Assembly (NCBI GenBank): GCA_034437515.1
Contig: DAOTTX010000287.1
Span: 1 to 64,000, forward strand
Direction of reading: 5' to 3'
Length of the DNA: 64,000 nt
Source: DAOTTX01 sp034437515
GTDB lineage: Bacteria; Chloroflexota; Anaerolineae; Aggregatilineales; Phototrophicaceae
Under the pieces are notes generated by a model. The model did not search any database. It saw only the letters and a program-made list of their open reading frames with translations, and was not told the origin of the DNA. Below, piece after piece: positions 26,767 to 34,564 of the stretch; position 1 is the stretch's first letter, and each line of letters begins with the position of its first letter. A program made the position numbers and the translations under genes.

Positions 26767-27780
26767 TCAGTAACCCTGTTCCAATTCGACCACATTCAAA
26801 AGCGGACGGTTCAAGACATAGCGTTCGAGGTTCTCCGCAAACAACGCCGCCGCCTTCTCGTGATAGCGCGAGGTATTGCCGGAAACGTGCGGGCTGATGA
26901 TGACGTTGGGCAGCGTCCACAACGGGCTATCAGTGGGCAAGGGTTCCTGCTCGAAAACGTCCAACGCCGCACCGTGTATTTTTTTATCTTTCAGCGTCTT
27001 AATCAACGCCGCCTCATCGACCACACCGCCCCGTGCGATGTTAACCAACACCGCAGACGACTTCATCTTGCCAAGCACCGCCGCATCGACCATATGATGT
27101 GTTTCTTCGGTGAGCGGCACCGTCACGACCACAAAATCACATTCAGCGACCATCGTACCGAGCGCCTGCGGCGGGTACAACCGTTCGGGGATGTCCCCTT
27201 CGACGTCGCCCGTGCCTTCTTCGACGTAGTCGTCGTCTTCCGCCGGGTGCATCACGTCACGCTTGGTCGCCAGCACGGTCATGCCCAGCGCATCCGCCAG
27301 CCGTGCCAATTCCCGTCCGATGCTGCCATAACCAGCAACGCCGAGTGTTAGCCCGCGTAAGCCGTGTGGCTCAAAGACGTCGTAACGATCTCCGGGCCAT
27401 TTCGCCTGCGCCTTGAATTCGAGCATGTGCGGCACGTTGTACATAAAACTGAGCATCATCGTCAGGCAATATTCCGCGATCTGTGTTGTGTGGATGCCGC
27501 TGCTGCTGGTCAGTTTGACCTTACCGTTTTTGATAATGGGATGTTCGAGGACGCGATCCACCCCGGCGAAGTGCGTTTGTATCCACTGGAGGTCGGGCGC
27601 TTGCGCCGGGGTCGGGAAGTGCTTCAACGTGTACAGCACCATCGCATTTTCGTAGGCCGATTCCGGCACATTGGGGAAGTGCCGTTCGACCTGGAGCTTC
27701 TCCGAGACACTTCTCAATTTCGTCATAATCTCGTCGGAAAAATCCATCGCAACAATCACTTTGATCGAGTCTTCAGCCAT
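26767..27780 (-). CDS. D-isomer-specific 2-hydroxyacid dehydrogenase
   Basis: 337 residues, the family length. The NAD-binding Rossmann motif is GVAGYGSIGRELA (about 165-177). The catalytic triad can be placed: Arg in NIARGGVVDE, Glu in DVFEQEPL and His in ISPHVSG. The N-terminal catalytic-domain half has HTTQIAEYCLTMML, which precedes the dinucleotide domain in these enzymes. An unusual insert, PAEDDDYVEEGTGDVEGD, lies after the Rossmann beta-2 region and is very acidic. The substrate is not predictable. AAGGA lies 7 bases before the ATG and a TATAAT-type -10 at 27819-27824. Confidence 0.87.
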   Translation of the reverse strand: MAEDSIKVIVAMDFSDEIMTKLRSVSEKLQVERHFPNVPESAYENAMVLYTLKHFPTPAQAPDLQWIQTHFAGVDRVLEHPIIKNGKVKLTSSSGIHTTQIAEYCLTMMLSFMYNVPHMLEFKAQAKWPGDRYDVFEPHGLRGLTLGVAGYGSIGRELARLADALGMTVLATKRDVMHPAEDDDYVEEGTGDVEGDIPERLYPPQALGTMVAECDFVVVTVPLTEETHHMVDAAVLGKMKSSAVLVNIARGGVVDEAALIKTLKDKKIHGAALDVFEQEPLPTDSPLWTLPNVIISPHVSGNTSRYHEKAAALFAENLERYVLNRPLLNVVELEQGY

Positions 27781-27896
27781 AGCAGTTCCTTCGCCTGTTT
27801 GCGTTTATCTGGTGATTGATTATAGCGTAGCGAGGGGGCCGGGGACGTGATAGAGTCATCGAACACTCAGATGGGAACCACAGAAAGAGGTGAGCA

Positions 27897-28694
27897 ATGG
27901 GACTACTCGATGGCAAAGTGGCGCTAATTTTCGGCCTCGCCAATAAAAACTCAATCGCCTGGGGCATCACGCAGAAGCTCCACGCGGAGGGCGCGACCAT
28001 CGCGCTCAGCTACGCCGGGCCGATCCTGGAAAAGCGTGTGATGCCCCTCGCGGAAAAGATCGGTTGTGACTTCGTGGAACAATGCGACGTCAGCGACGAC
28101 GAGCAGATCGACGCGCTGTTTGCGAAGGTGGCGGAAACGTTCGGCAAGGTGGATATTCTGGTACACGCGGTCGCCTTTGCCGAACGCGACGACCTCGGCG
28201 GACGCTTCACGGAAATCTCGCGGGAGGGGTTCCATACCGCGCTAGACATCAGCGCCTATAGTTTGATCGCATTGGCGCGACGTGTCGAGCCATTGATGAC
28301 CGACGGCGGCAGCATCATGAGCATGACCTACTACGCGGCGGAAAAAGTCATGCCGACCTATCATGTCATGGCGGTGGCAAAGGCCGCACTGGAAAACATC
28401 ACACGCTACCTCGCCAATGACATGGGCAAGCAAAACATCCGCGTGAACGCCATCAGCGCCGGGCCGATTAAAACCCTCTCGGCGGCGGGGGTGCCCGGTC
28501 TGCGCACGTTTATCAAATATGCGGAGCAGGCGTCACCGCTGCGCCGGTCGGTTTCACAGGAAGATGTGGGCAATGCCGCCTTGTGGTTGGCCTCCGACCT
28601 GAGCAGCGCGGTCACCGGTGAGGTGATCCACGTCGATGCGGGCTATAACATCCTCGGTTTGACCGCAAGTGAGGAAGATTTGGAGAATTTGTAG
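27897..28694 (+). CDS. fabI: Enoyl-[acyl-carrier-protein] reductase (NADH) FabI
   Basis: Catalyses the last reduction in each round of fatty acid elongation. The atypical SDR motif GLANKNSIAWGI (about 14-25) is diagnostic for FabI. The active-site pair is Tyr-x6-Lys in YHVMAVAK, and the following ISAGPIKTLSAAG loop is the substrate-binding loop. Length 265, normal. AGAGGTG lies 5 bases before the ATG. No other fab genes are adjacent. Confidence 0.93.
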   Translation: MGLLDGKVALIFGLANKNSIAWGITQKLHAEGATIALSYAGPILEKRVMPLAEKIGCDFVEQCDVSDDEQIDALFAKVAETFGKVDILVHAVAFAERDDLGGRFTEISREGFHTALDISAYSLIALARRVEPLMTDGGSIMSMTYYAAEKVMPTYHVMAVAKAALENITRYLANDMGKQNIRVNAISAGPIKTLSAAGVPGLRTFIKYAEQASPLRRSVSQEDVGNAALWLASDLSSAVTGEVIHVDAGYNILGLTASEEDLENL

Positions 28695-28711
28695 CCGTCG
28701 GGATGTCCTGC

Positions 28712-28744
28712 CGGTAGGGGCGTTCTGGCAGGATGCCCCTACCG
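28712..28744. repeat. Palindromic intergenic unit between fabI and bioY
   Basis: CGGTAGGGGC (28712-28721) pairs perfectly over 10 bases with GCCCCTACCG (28735-28744). The loop GTTCTGGCAGGAT partly repeats, in inverse, the preceding GATGTCCTGCC. It lies between the converging fabI and bioY genes and may block read-through both ways, though no T-tract is present. Confidence 0.6.
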
Positions 28745-28760
28745 ACAGTGGAATTATCTA

Positions 28761-29336
28761 TTACGTTTCATCCATCGGTGGTAGCAGGGAGCGTAACAGC
28801 AATTTCCGCGTGCCTTCCGCGATGCCGGCGGCGAGCAGCGCCTTAGCGACATTTTCTACCTGGAATTCCCACACACCGGAGATGAACGCCGTCTCCCAGC
28901 TCAGGCCGAGGTTGTATTTCAACACGATGAAACCAAGCCCGAACACGAAGGCCGAGCCGATCAACCCCGCCAGCACCCGCCAGATCATCCGGCCGCCGAA
29001 ACGTTCGGTGATGTAGCCGGCAGCGAACGCACAGGGGATGAAGCCCACCAGATACCCCCAGGTCGGCCCGGCGAACACACCGATACCGAGACCGCGTGCG
29101 TCCAGTGGCAGGTTAATCGCAATGAGACCTACATAAAAAATCTGCGAGAGCGCCCCATCACGCGCACCCAGCACCATCCCGGCGAGGAAAACCGCCAGTG
29201 TCTGCAAGGTCAGCGGCACCGGGCCGATTTCGACCGTCACCCGTGCGCCGATAGCGGTCAACAGCGTAAACGCGCTGATCGCCAGCAATCTTTGTAAAAA
29301 GCTATAATCGCGAGTCTGTGGTAATGTGCGAAGCAT
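28761..29336 (-). CDS. bioY: Biotin transporter BioY (ECF S component)
   Basis: 191 residues with about six membrane helices. The pattern VEIGPVPLTLQTLAVFLAG and the loop GVFAGPTWGYLVGF are BioY signatures (biotin-binding loop region). BioY binds biotin in the membrane and either works alone or with an ECF energising module; no ECF A or T genes are near. AGAGG lies 8 bases before the ATG. No BirA operator or riboswitch is apparent. Confidence 0.9.
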   Translation of the reverse strand: MLRTLPQTRDYSFLQRLLAISAFTLLTAIGARVTVEIGPVPLTLQTLAVFLAGMVLGARDGALSQIFYVGLIAINLPLDARGLGIGVFAGPTWGYLVGFIPCAFAAGYITERFGGRMIWRVLAGLIGSAFVFGLGFIVLKYNLGLSWETAFISGVWEFQVENVAKALLAAGIAEGTRKLLLRSLLPPMDET

Positions 29337-29388
29337 GAAAAAAACCTCTGCTTTCTAGTAGAAATAGATATGCCAAATGTGCAAACGC

Positions 29389-29691
29389 TTACGTGCGGTT
29401 TTCCGGCGTCGGCTCTACGATGACGCGGGAAAGTTCTAAGCCGTTGGGCACGCGGGTATCCGGGCTGCCTTCCAGGTTGAAATGTTCTTCGATCAACGTG
29501 ACGACCGCCCCCTTACCGACCAACTCATAGCGCGTCACCCATTCATCGTTTCTTTGCACGTTGCGGTAAAAGCGTAGCTTGATTTTATCGTCCAGCCAGC
29601 GGAGTTTGCGCTTAGCCTTATCCAGCGTCATATCCGGGTCGGTGAGTTCTTCAAGCAGCTTATCGCGGTCTTCCTTGTTGAGATATGCCAT
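29389..29691 (-). CDS. Small conserved hypothetical protein (100 aa)
   Basis: Not recognised by family name. A helical, charged N-terminal half (NKEDRDKLLEELTDPDMTLDK) is followed by a basic, strand-like half (IKLRFYRNVQRND, then RYELVGKGAVVTLIEEHF). The ATG at 29691 (MAYLN) is chosen because GAGGAT lies 7 bases upstream; an in-frame start at 29706 would put that site inside the gene. It is divergent from xseA and about 50 bases behind the bioY start region. Confidence 0.65.
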   Translation of the reverse strand: MAYLNKEDRDKLLEELTDPDMTLDKAKRKLRWLDDKIKLRFYRNVQRNDEWVTRYELVGKGAVVTLIEEHFNLEGSPDTRVPNGLELSRVIVEPTPENRT

Positions 29692-29711
29692 TTGGTTGAT
29701 CCTCATCTACA

Positions 29712-29740
29712 TTCGCCAAAGTATCACATCATTGTATAAT
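29712..29740 (+). promoter_or_regulatory. Probable promoter of xseA-xseB
   Basis: A perfect TATAAT (29735-29740) with a weak TTCGCC (29712-29717) 17 bases upstream. Transcription would begin near 29747, leaving a 24-base leader before the ATG at 29771. Confidence 0.5.
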
Positions 29741-29770
29741 GTTTACCGGGCATAACCAACGAGAAATTCT

Positions 29771-31003
29771 ATGTTTGAGCATACCAAAAGCGTCACCGAA
29801 CTTACCAGTTACATCCGTAATCTCTTCGACGGAGACTCTACACTGCAAGATGTGTGGGTTTCCGGCGAAGTTTCTAACATGACCGCCGCCCGGTCAGGTC
29901 ATTGGTATTTCACCCTCAAGGACAGCACCGCGCAGCTCCGCTGTGTGATGTGGCGCAGCACCGCCAACCGCCAGCAGATCACCCCCCAAAACGGGGACGC
30001 GCTGGAAGTTCACGGCAAGGTCGGCGTGTACGAGCCACGCGGCGAGTACCAGCTTTACGCTGACGCGGTGCGCCCGGTCGGGTTGGGTGAACTGTACCAG
30101 AAGTTCGAGCGGCTCAAGGCCAGGCTCGCCACCGAGGGGCTGTTCGATGCCGAACGCAAGCGCGAGTATCCGGCCTTCCCGCATCAGATCGGCGTGGTGA
30201 CATCACCGACGGCAGCGGCCTTTCAGGATATTCAAAATGTGCTGCGGCGGCGTTTCCCGCTGGCAGAGGTCATCCTCAGCCCCTCACAGGTGCAGGGTGA
30301 AAGCGCCCCGACGCAGATCGTCCGGGCGCTGGAACGACTCAACCAGCACACAGCGGTTGATCTGATTCTGTTGTGTCGGGGGGGGGGCAGCATCGAGGAT
30401 TTGTGGTCGTTCAATGACGAGCGTGTCGCCCGTGCAGTGGCGGCGAGTCGCATCCCGGTGATCGCCGGGGTTGGTCATGAGACGGACTTCACCATTGTTG
30501 ATTTCGTTTGTGACCTGCGCGCCCCGACCCCGTCAGCGGCGGCAGAACAGGCCGTCCCGAACATCTTTGACATCCGTGAGGGCTTGCGCGTGCTCGATGA
30601 GCGCCTGTCGGGGATGATGTACGACACACTGCTGCTGCGCGAGGAAAACCTCAAGACCGCACAACGCACGCTAGCTTACACCTCCCCTAAACGGACGATT
30701 GAAAATCTACGTCAGCGCGTGGACGACCTCAGCGCACGGATGCAGCGACAGCAAAAAAGCACACTCGAACAACGCGGGGAACGCCTGAGCAACAAACGTG
30801 CCGCGCTCGAAGCGGCGAACCCGAAGGCTATACTTTCACGCGGGTATGCCATCGTCACCCGCAACGACGACGACCAGCGGGTGATCTCCGAATTGGACGC
30901 GCAACCCGGCACCGGCGTGACCATCCAATTGAAAGACGGCGAACTCAAAGCACGGATCGAAGATAAGGAAACTCATGAGCGATATAAACGAACTCTCTTT
31001 TGA
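29771..31003 (+). CDS. xseA: Exodeoxyribonuclease VII large subunit
   Basis: The catalytic subunit of the single-strand exonuclease used in mismatch repair and DNA damage tolerance. An N-terminal OB domain (to about 100, with VSGEVSN and WYFTLKD) is followed by the catalytic core: GVVTSPTAAAFQD, LCRGGGSIEDLWSFNDE, GVGHETDFTIVDFV and DLRAPTPSAAAE, all XseA signatures. A long coiled-coil region and a C-terminal SRGYAIV element close it. A run of ten G (30378-30387) encodes part of the RGGG motif. The 3' end overlaps xseB by 29 bases. Confidence 0.93.
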   Translation: MFEHTKSVTELTSYIRNLFDGDSTLQDVWVSGEVSNMTAARSGHWYFTLKDSTAQLRCVMWRSTANRQQITPQNGDALEVHGKVGVYEPRGEYQLYADAVRPVGLGELYQKFERLKARLATEGLFDAERKREYPAFPHQIGVVTSPTAAAFQDIQNVLRRRFPLAEVILSPSQVQGESAPTQIVRALERLNQHTAVDLILLCRGGGSIEDLWSFNDERVARAVAASRIPVIAGVGHETDFTIVDFVCDLRAPTPSAAAEQAVPNIFDIREGLRVLDERLSGMMYDTLLLREENLKTAQRTLAYTSPKRTIENLRQRVDDLSARMQRQQKSTLEQRGERLSNKRAALEAANPKAILSRGYAIVTRNDDDQRVISELDAQPGTGVTIQLKDGELKARIEDKETHERYKRTLF

Positions 31004-31187
31004 GGCGGCTTACGCCCAATTGGAAGGCATCGTCACCAAACTGGAGTCCGGCGAACTCAGCTTAGAGGAGTCGGTCAATATGTATGAGCAGGGAAAAAAA
31101 CTTTCCGACCATTGTCAGAAAATCCTCGATGACGCGGAATTGCGCGTTAACCAGATCAACGACGAGGGCGAAGTTTCCGCGCTGTAA
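30975..31187 (+). CDS. xseB: Exodeoxyribonuclease VII small subunit
   Basis: 70 residues forming two helices with the family signature FEAAYAQLEGIVTKLE and the repeat LSLEESVNMYEQGKKL, which wrap the XseA coiled coil. Its start lies inside xseA, consistent with coupled translation and a fixed subunit ratio. Confidence 0.92.
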   Translation: MSDINELSFEAAYAQLEGIVTKLESGELSLEESVNMYEQGKKLSDHCQKILDDAELRVNQINDEGEVSAL

Positions 31188-31199
31188 ATCCCACAAAAA

Positions 31200-31233
31200 C
31201 CCAAATATATCCCAAATTTGGGATATATTTGGG
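31200..31233. repeat. Perfect 34-bp palindrome between xseB and murJ
   Basis: CCCAAATATATCCCAAA (31200-31216) is followed directly by its exact reverse complement (31217-31233), with no spacer. The motif TTTGGGATA also occurs twice in direct order near the right arm. It lies between two converging genes (xseB stop at 31187, murJ stop at 31254). It could act as a two-way terminator, a cruciform site or an operator; nothing here decides. Confidence 0.85.
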
Positions 31234-31253
31234 ATAAAATGCACCGTTTTGGA

Positions 31254-32918
31254 TTAATTCCGGGCGATGCGCAGTCGTCGTAACACGACCGTGACCTCAT
31301 CCAAACGCAACACCAGCGCCAGCACGAAGAATACGAGAATTCCCGTACCCGCCGCACCGAGTAAGCGCACGGCCTGGATGCGTTCTGACATCAACACGGC
31401 ATCCACCCACCAGACGGCGACGCCCATCAGCAATGCGGCGACCAATGCCTTACCCGCCCCACGCAGCACGTAGCGGTCATTGACCCCACCAATGCGACGA
31501 CTGAGCAACCACCACAACAGCGCGGCCTCGACCAGAGTAGTGATGCTGTTGGCTAACGCTAACCCCGCGAACGGCCCCCGCGCCAGCGAATCAGGGTCAC
31601 CGATGAACTGGATAAAGATCACACTCAAGACGATATTAGACACCATCGCGCCGATGCCAGCCTTGACCGGCGTCCAGGTATCAGAAAGCGCGTAAAACGC
31701 CCGTGAGAGGATTTCTAGCAGGCTGTGACCGGCGATGCCAAGCGCGAAGAACGCCAGCGCCCAGGCCGTTGCCTGTGTATCAACCGGCAGCCACTGCCCG
31801 CGCTCGAACAATGTACCGATCAACGGCTCACCGACGATAATAAGGCCGACTGTCGCCGGGAACGCCATGAACAACGCCGCCCGCATCACCCCGGCGAGGC
31901 GATCTCGATAGGCGACCATGTCACCATCGGCGGCAAGGCGTGAGAGTGTCGGGAACACCGCCGTCCCCGCGCTCTGTGCCAACACACCGAGCACGAAGAA
32001 CATCAACGTCCAGGCGGTGGTGAGCGCGGTCTGACTGCCGTTCACCATCGCAGAGGCAAACGCGATGTTGACCACAAAGTTGATCTGCACGACCGCCAGT
32101 CCCAACACACGCGGCCCCATCAGCACCAGCACCTCGCGCACCCCGGCGATGCGCCAGTCGAACAACAGACGCAAGCGCGGCCCTAATGCGCGTAAGCCCG
32201 GCAGTTGGATGCACAAATGCAGCACCGCCCCCAGCACCGCCCCCAACGCCAGCCCGTAGACGTTGTCCTGCGATGTGTTGTTGACCAGTCCCAGGGGTGT
32301 ACCCGCCTCCAGTGGATCAATATAGGTGACGATGTTGGGCGCACGCGCCATCAACGGTGCGAACACCAGCGCCCCGATGATGATGCCGATGTTGTTCATA
32401 CTCAGCGCCAGCGCGGGGAAGATGAAGTTCTGGTGTGCGTTGAGGATGCCCATCAGCAAACCGCTGACCGCAAAGATCATCGGTGTGAGCAGCATCACCT
32501 GCACCAGCTTGACCGTCAGGTCTTGCTCTACCGGGGACGCACCCGGCACCAGCATAGCAGGCACCAGCCAGGGGGCGAAAAGCGCGATCAACAGCGCCAG
32601 CACCCCCGCCGCCGCCGCCGCGAGTGTCATCACCGCGCTGGCAAGCCGCCATGCACTTAACTGGTCTTCTGCGGAGAGAAAGCGTGTGAACACCGGGATA
32701 AACGACGACCCCAGCGCCCCACCCGCGACCAGCACGAACAGCATTTCCGGGATGCGTTGTGCGGCGTAAAAAGCGTCTAGCTCCGCGCTGGCCCCAAACG
32801 TCGCGGAGATGATCGCAATGCGCACGATGCCCAGCACGCCACTTGCCAAAAAACCGAGCAGCACCACCAGCGCCGCCCGGAAAATTTGTGAATTGGTTAA
32901 CGCCCCCGCCCGTGTCAT
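31254..32918 (-). CDS. murJ: Lipid II flippase MurJ (MviN)
   Basis: A MOP-superfamily membrane protein of 554 residues with about fourteen helices, the family number. The N-terminus has GFLASGVLGIVRIAIISATFG and the loop ELDAFYAAQRIPE, which match the conserved start of MurJ with its membrane-facing charged residues. It moves the peptidoglycan precursor lipid II across the membrane. The gene starts 5 bases after the stop of the metallopeptidase gene and lies at the end of a minus-strand run. Confidence 0.88.
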   Translation of the reverse strand: MTRAGALTNSQIFRAALVVLLGFLASGVLGIVRIAIISATFGASAELDAFYAAQRIPEMLFVLVAGGALGSSFIPVFTRFLSAEDQLSAWRLASAVMTLAAAAAGVLALLIALFAPWLVPAMLVPGASPVEQDLTVKLVQVMLLTPMIFAVSGLLMGILNAHQNFIFPALALSMNNIGIIIGALVFAPLMARAPNIVTYIDPLEAGTPLGLVNNTSQDNVYGLALGAVLGAVLHLCIQLPGLRALGPRLRLLFDWRIAGVREVLVLMGPRVLGLAVVQINFVVNIAFASAMVNGSQTALTTAWTLMFFVLGVLAQSAGTAVFPTLSRLAADGDMVAYRDRLAGVMRAALFMAFPATVGLIIVGEPLIGTLFERGQWLPVDTQATAWALAFFALGIAGHSLLEILSRAFYALSDTWTPVKAGIGAMVSNIVLSVIFIQFIGDPDSLARGPFAGLALANSITTLVEAALLWWLLSRRIGGVNDRYVLRGAGKALVAALLMGVAVWWVDAVLMSERIQAVRLLGAAGTGILVFFVLALVLRLDEVTVVLRRLRIARN

Positions 32919-32923
32919 CGTCG

Positions 32924-33406
32924 CTAGACCCGGTACATCTGGAGTTCGCGCTCGGAGGTGGCGTAATCCGGCAGAAACTCGCCAATCTTCGCCCAGAACG
33001 CCGGACTGTGGTCGAAGATGAACAGGTGCGCCAGTTCATGCACGATTACGTATTCCACCAGATGCAGCGGCAAATAGCACAGTGAAGCGTTCAGCGTGAT
33101 ATTCCGCCGGGAAGAACACGACCCCCACTTGCGTGTCATCTCACGGATTTGCACCCGGCCCACATCCGCGCCCATCGCGTCCGACCATTTGCGCACCAGC
33201 ACACGGATCTCGTCATCGGTATGGAGGCGCTGCGGTCGTTCATCGGGCAGATGCGGCTCGAGCTTCGCCAGCCCTTCCTTGATGAACTTCTGGACTTTGC
33301 GGTTGGTGGGCTTCATCCAATGTGGGATGGACACGACGACATCACCGGCGGCGGTGATACGCATGGAGAGGCTGCGTCTGTTTTGTTGTTTGATTTGAAT
33401 TTCCAT
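32924..33406 (-). CDS. YgjP-like zinc metallopeptidase (DUF45)
   Basis: 160 residues. The zinc motif is HELAHLFIFDH (about 121-131), a HExxH with a third His seven residues on, as in YgjP/WSS1-like proteins. Before it come REMTRKWGSCSSRRNITLN, the conserved WGSC motif of the family, and the strand LHLVEYVIV. The N-terminus has RITAAGDVVVSIPHWM. The family average is about 230 residues, so this is a short member. The target is unknown. Confidence 0.85.
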   Translation of the reverse strand: MEIQIKQQNRRSLSMRITAAGDVVVSIPHWMKPTNRKVQKFIKEGLAKLEPHLPDERPQRLHTDDEIRVLVRKWSDAMGADVGRVQIREMTRKWGSCSSRRNITLNASLCYLPLHLVEYVIVHELAHLFIFDHSPAFWAKIGEFLPDYATSERELQMYRV

Positions 33407-33431
33407 GCATCAAAGGATACTACAAATGGTG

Positions 33432-33905
33432 CTAAGAGGGAATAGAGTCGAACGGACTTTCTCGTCGTTTTACCCGGTCGCGCAGCACGGTGACGGCTTC
33501 TGTGACGGCTTGCCGTTCGTTTATGGGAAGGTCAAGCGCGACGTACTCATCCTCGTCAAGCAGTGTGATCGTCCCATCCGGCGCGACGAACACGTCCAAT
33601 GCCAGATCGTCCGATGTGATCGCACCAGCGGTGATGGTCGCCGGGCGGGTGATGTTGCAGTACCACCCCTTGATGCGGTCGTCGTCCACGTCTTGAATCT
33701 GAAAGATGTTGTAGTAGCGGTCACTGTAGAACCACTCCGTCATCAGGTCGCCTTTGCGGAAGGTCACCACACCAATATCGACCGGGCCACGTCCGAAACG
33801 CGCCTGCAAGCAGACCCACGTCGCGCCCCGCTGGATAACCTCCCCGTCATACTGCCAGACGTGCTCGCCGTTGTGATCGTTCTTGTGAACCGTGATCGTC
33901 GCCAC
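33432..33905 (-). CDS. DUF402 domain protein
   Basis: 157 residues. DUF402 features include FRKGDLMTEWFYSDRYYNIFQI, GWYCNITRPATI and DLALDVFVAPDG followed by an acidic DEDEY patch. Related proteins are nucleoside tri/diphosphate phosphatases (YtkD/Ntdp type) or the RNA-binding FAU-1 family; the conserved Asp/Glu residues would bind metal. The start overlaps the stop of the thiamine diphosphokinase gene by one base, which indicates coupling. Confidence 0.78.
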   Translation of the reverse strand: MATITVHKNDHNGEHVWQYDGEVIQRGATWVCLQARFGRGPVDIGVVTFRKGDLMTEWFYSDRYYNIFQIQDVDDDRIKGWYCNITRPATITAGAITSDDLALDVFVAPDGTITLLDEDEYVALDLPINERQAVTEAVTVLRDRVKRRESPFDSIPS

Positions 33906-34561
33906 TATGCCCTGCCCACCGTATGCACCAACAGCAGTTGACCCGTTCCCAGCGTGACCGTCGCCCGTTCCCCGCGCATGACGTTGCTCACACCCCGCGC
34001 CGGGCCAAATTCGAGCGTTTCGCCAGCCAGCGGATAGTACAGGTGGGCGGTACTGATCTCCGTCACCGCCCCGCCGACCGGGATCAGCGAGAGTGTATCG
34101 CCCGGCTGCCCGTCGATGGTGTGCGTGCCCGGTCGCAGCAGACGAATCTCTTGCTCGCCGGAAGCCAGCCGCACATCACAACCGGCGAGTTCCGGCAGCG
34201 CCAGCAGATAGACGTTCGCTAATGTCTGGTCAAAGCGCCCACCGATGCCGCCGATCACGCGCATCCAGCCGCAGTGCTGCCCGGCGGCATAACGTAGGGC
34301 TAATTCGAGGTCGGTAAAATCTTTTTCTTCAGGATGGTGTTGTATCTCTGCGCCGTGTGCCTTGAGGGTTTGTAGTTCATCGGGGGAAAGCGAGTCCATA
34401 TCACCGACGACGACATCAACATGCCGTTCGTAGTGCCACGCGACCCGCGCCCCGCCGTCAGCGGCGATGACCAGCGGTGGCACGGCGGCCTGTGCCAGCG
34501 CCTGCCGTACCATCACGCCATCTTGAATATCGCCGTTAGCGAAGATCAGCGCCCGTTTCAT
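33905..34561 (-). CDS. thiN: Thiamine diphosphokinase
   Basis: Converts thiamine to thiamine diphosphate with ATP. The 218-residue protein has the N-terminal Asp cluster of the family: AADGGARVAW, VVVGDMDSLSPDE and a KDFTDLELAL loop, then GGIGGRFDQTLAN. A C-terminal beta-domain (TLSLIPVGG, a region of TPK_B1 type) binds thiamine. No TPP riboswitch is seen ahead of the operon. It lies 3 bases after the stop of the hydrolase-like gene. Confidence 0.88.
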   Translation of the reverse strand: MKRALIFANGDIQDGVMVRQALAQAAVPPLVIAADGGARVAWHYERHVDVVVGDMDSLSPDELQTLKAHGAEIQHHPEEKDFTDLELALRYAAGQHCGWMRVIGGIGGRFDQTLANVYLLALPELAGCDVRLASGEQEIRLLRPGTHTIDGQPGDTLSLIPVGGAVTEISTAHLYYPLAGETLEFGPARGVSNVMRGERATVTLGTGQLLLVHTVGRA

Positions 34562-34564
34562 CAG

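Noticed and set aside
29337..29388. Biotin operator before bioY
   Set aside because: The short gap has no BirA-type TTGTTAACC inverted repeat; only a small CTTTCTAGTAGAAA inverted repeat is seen.
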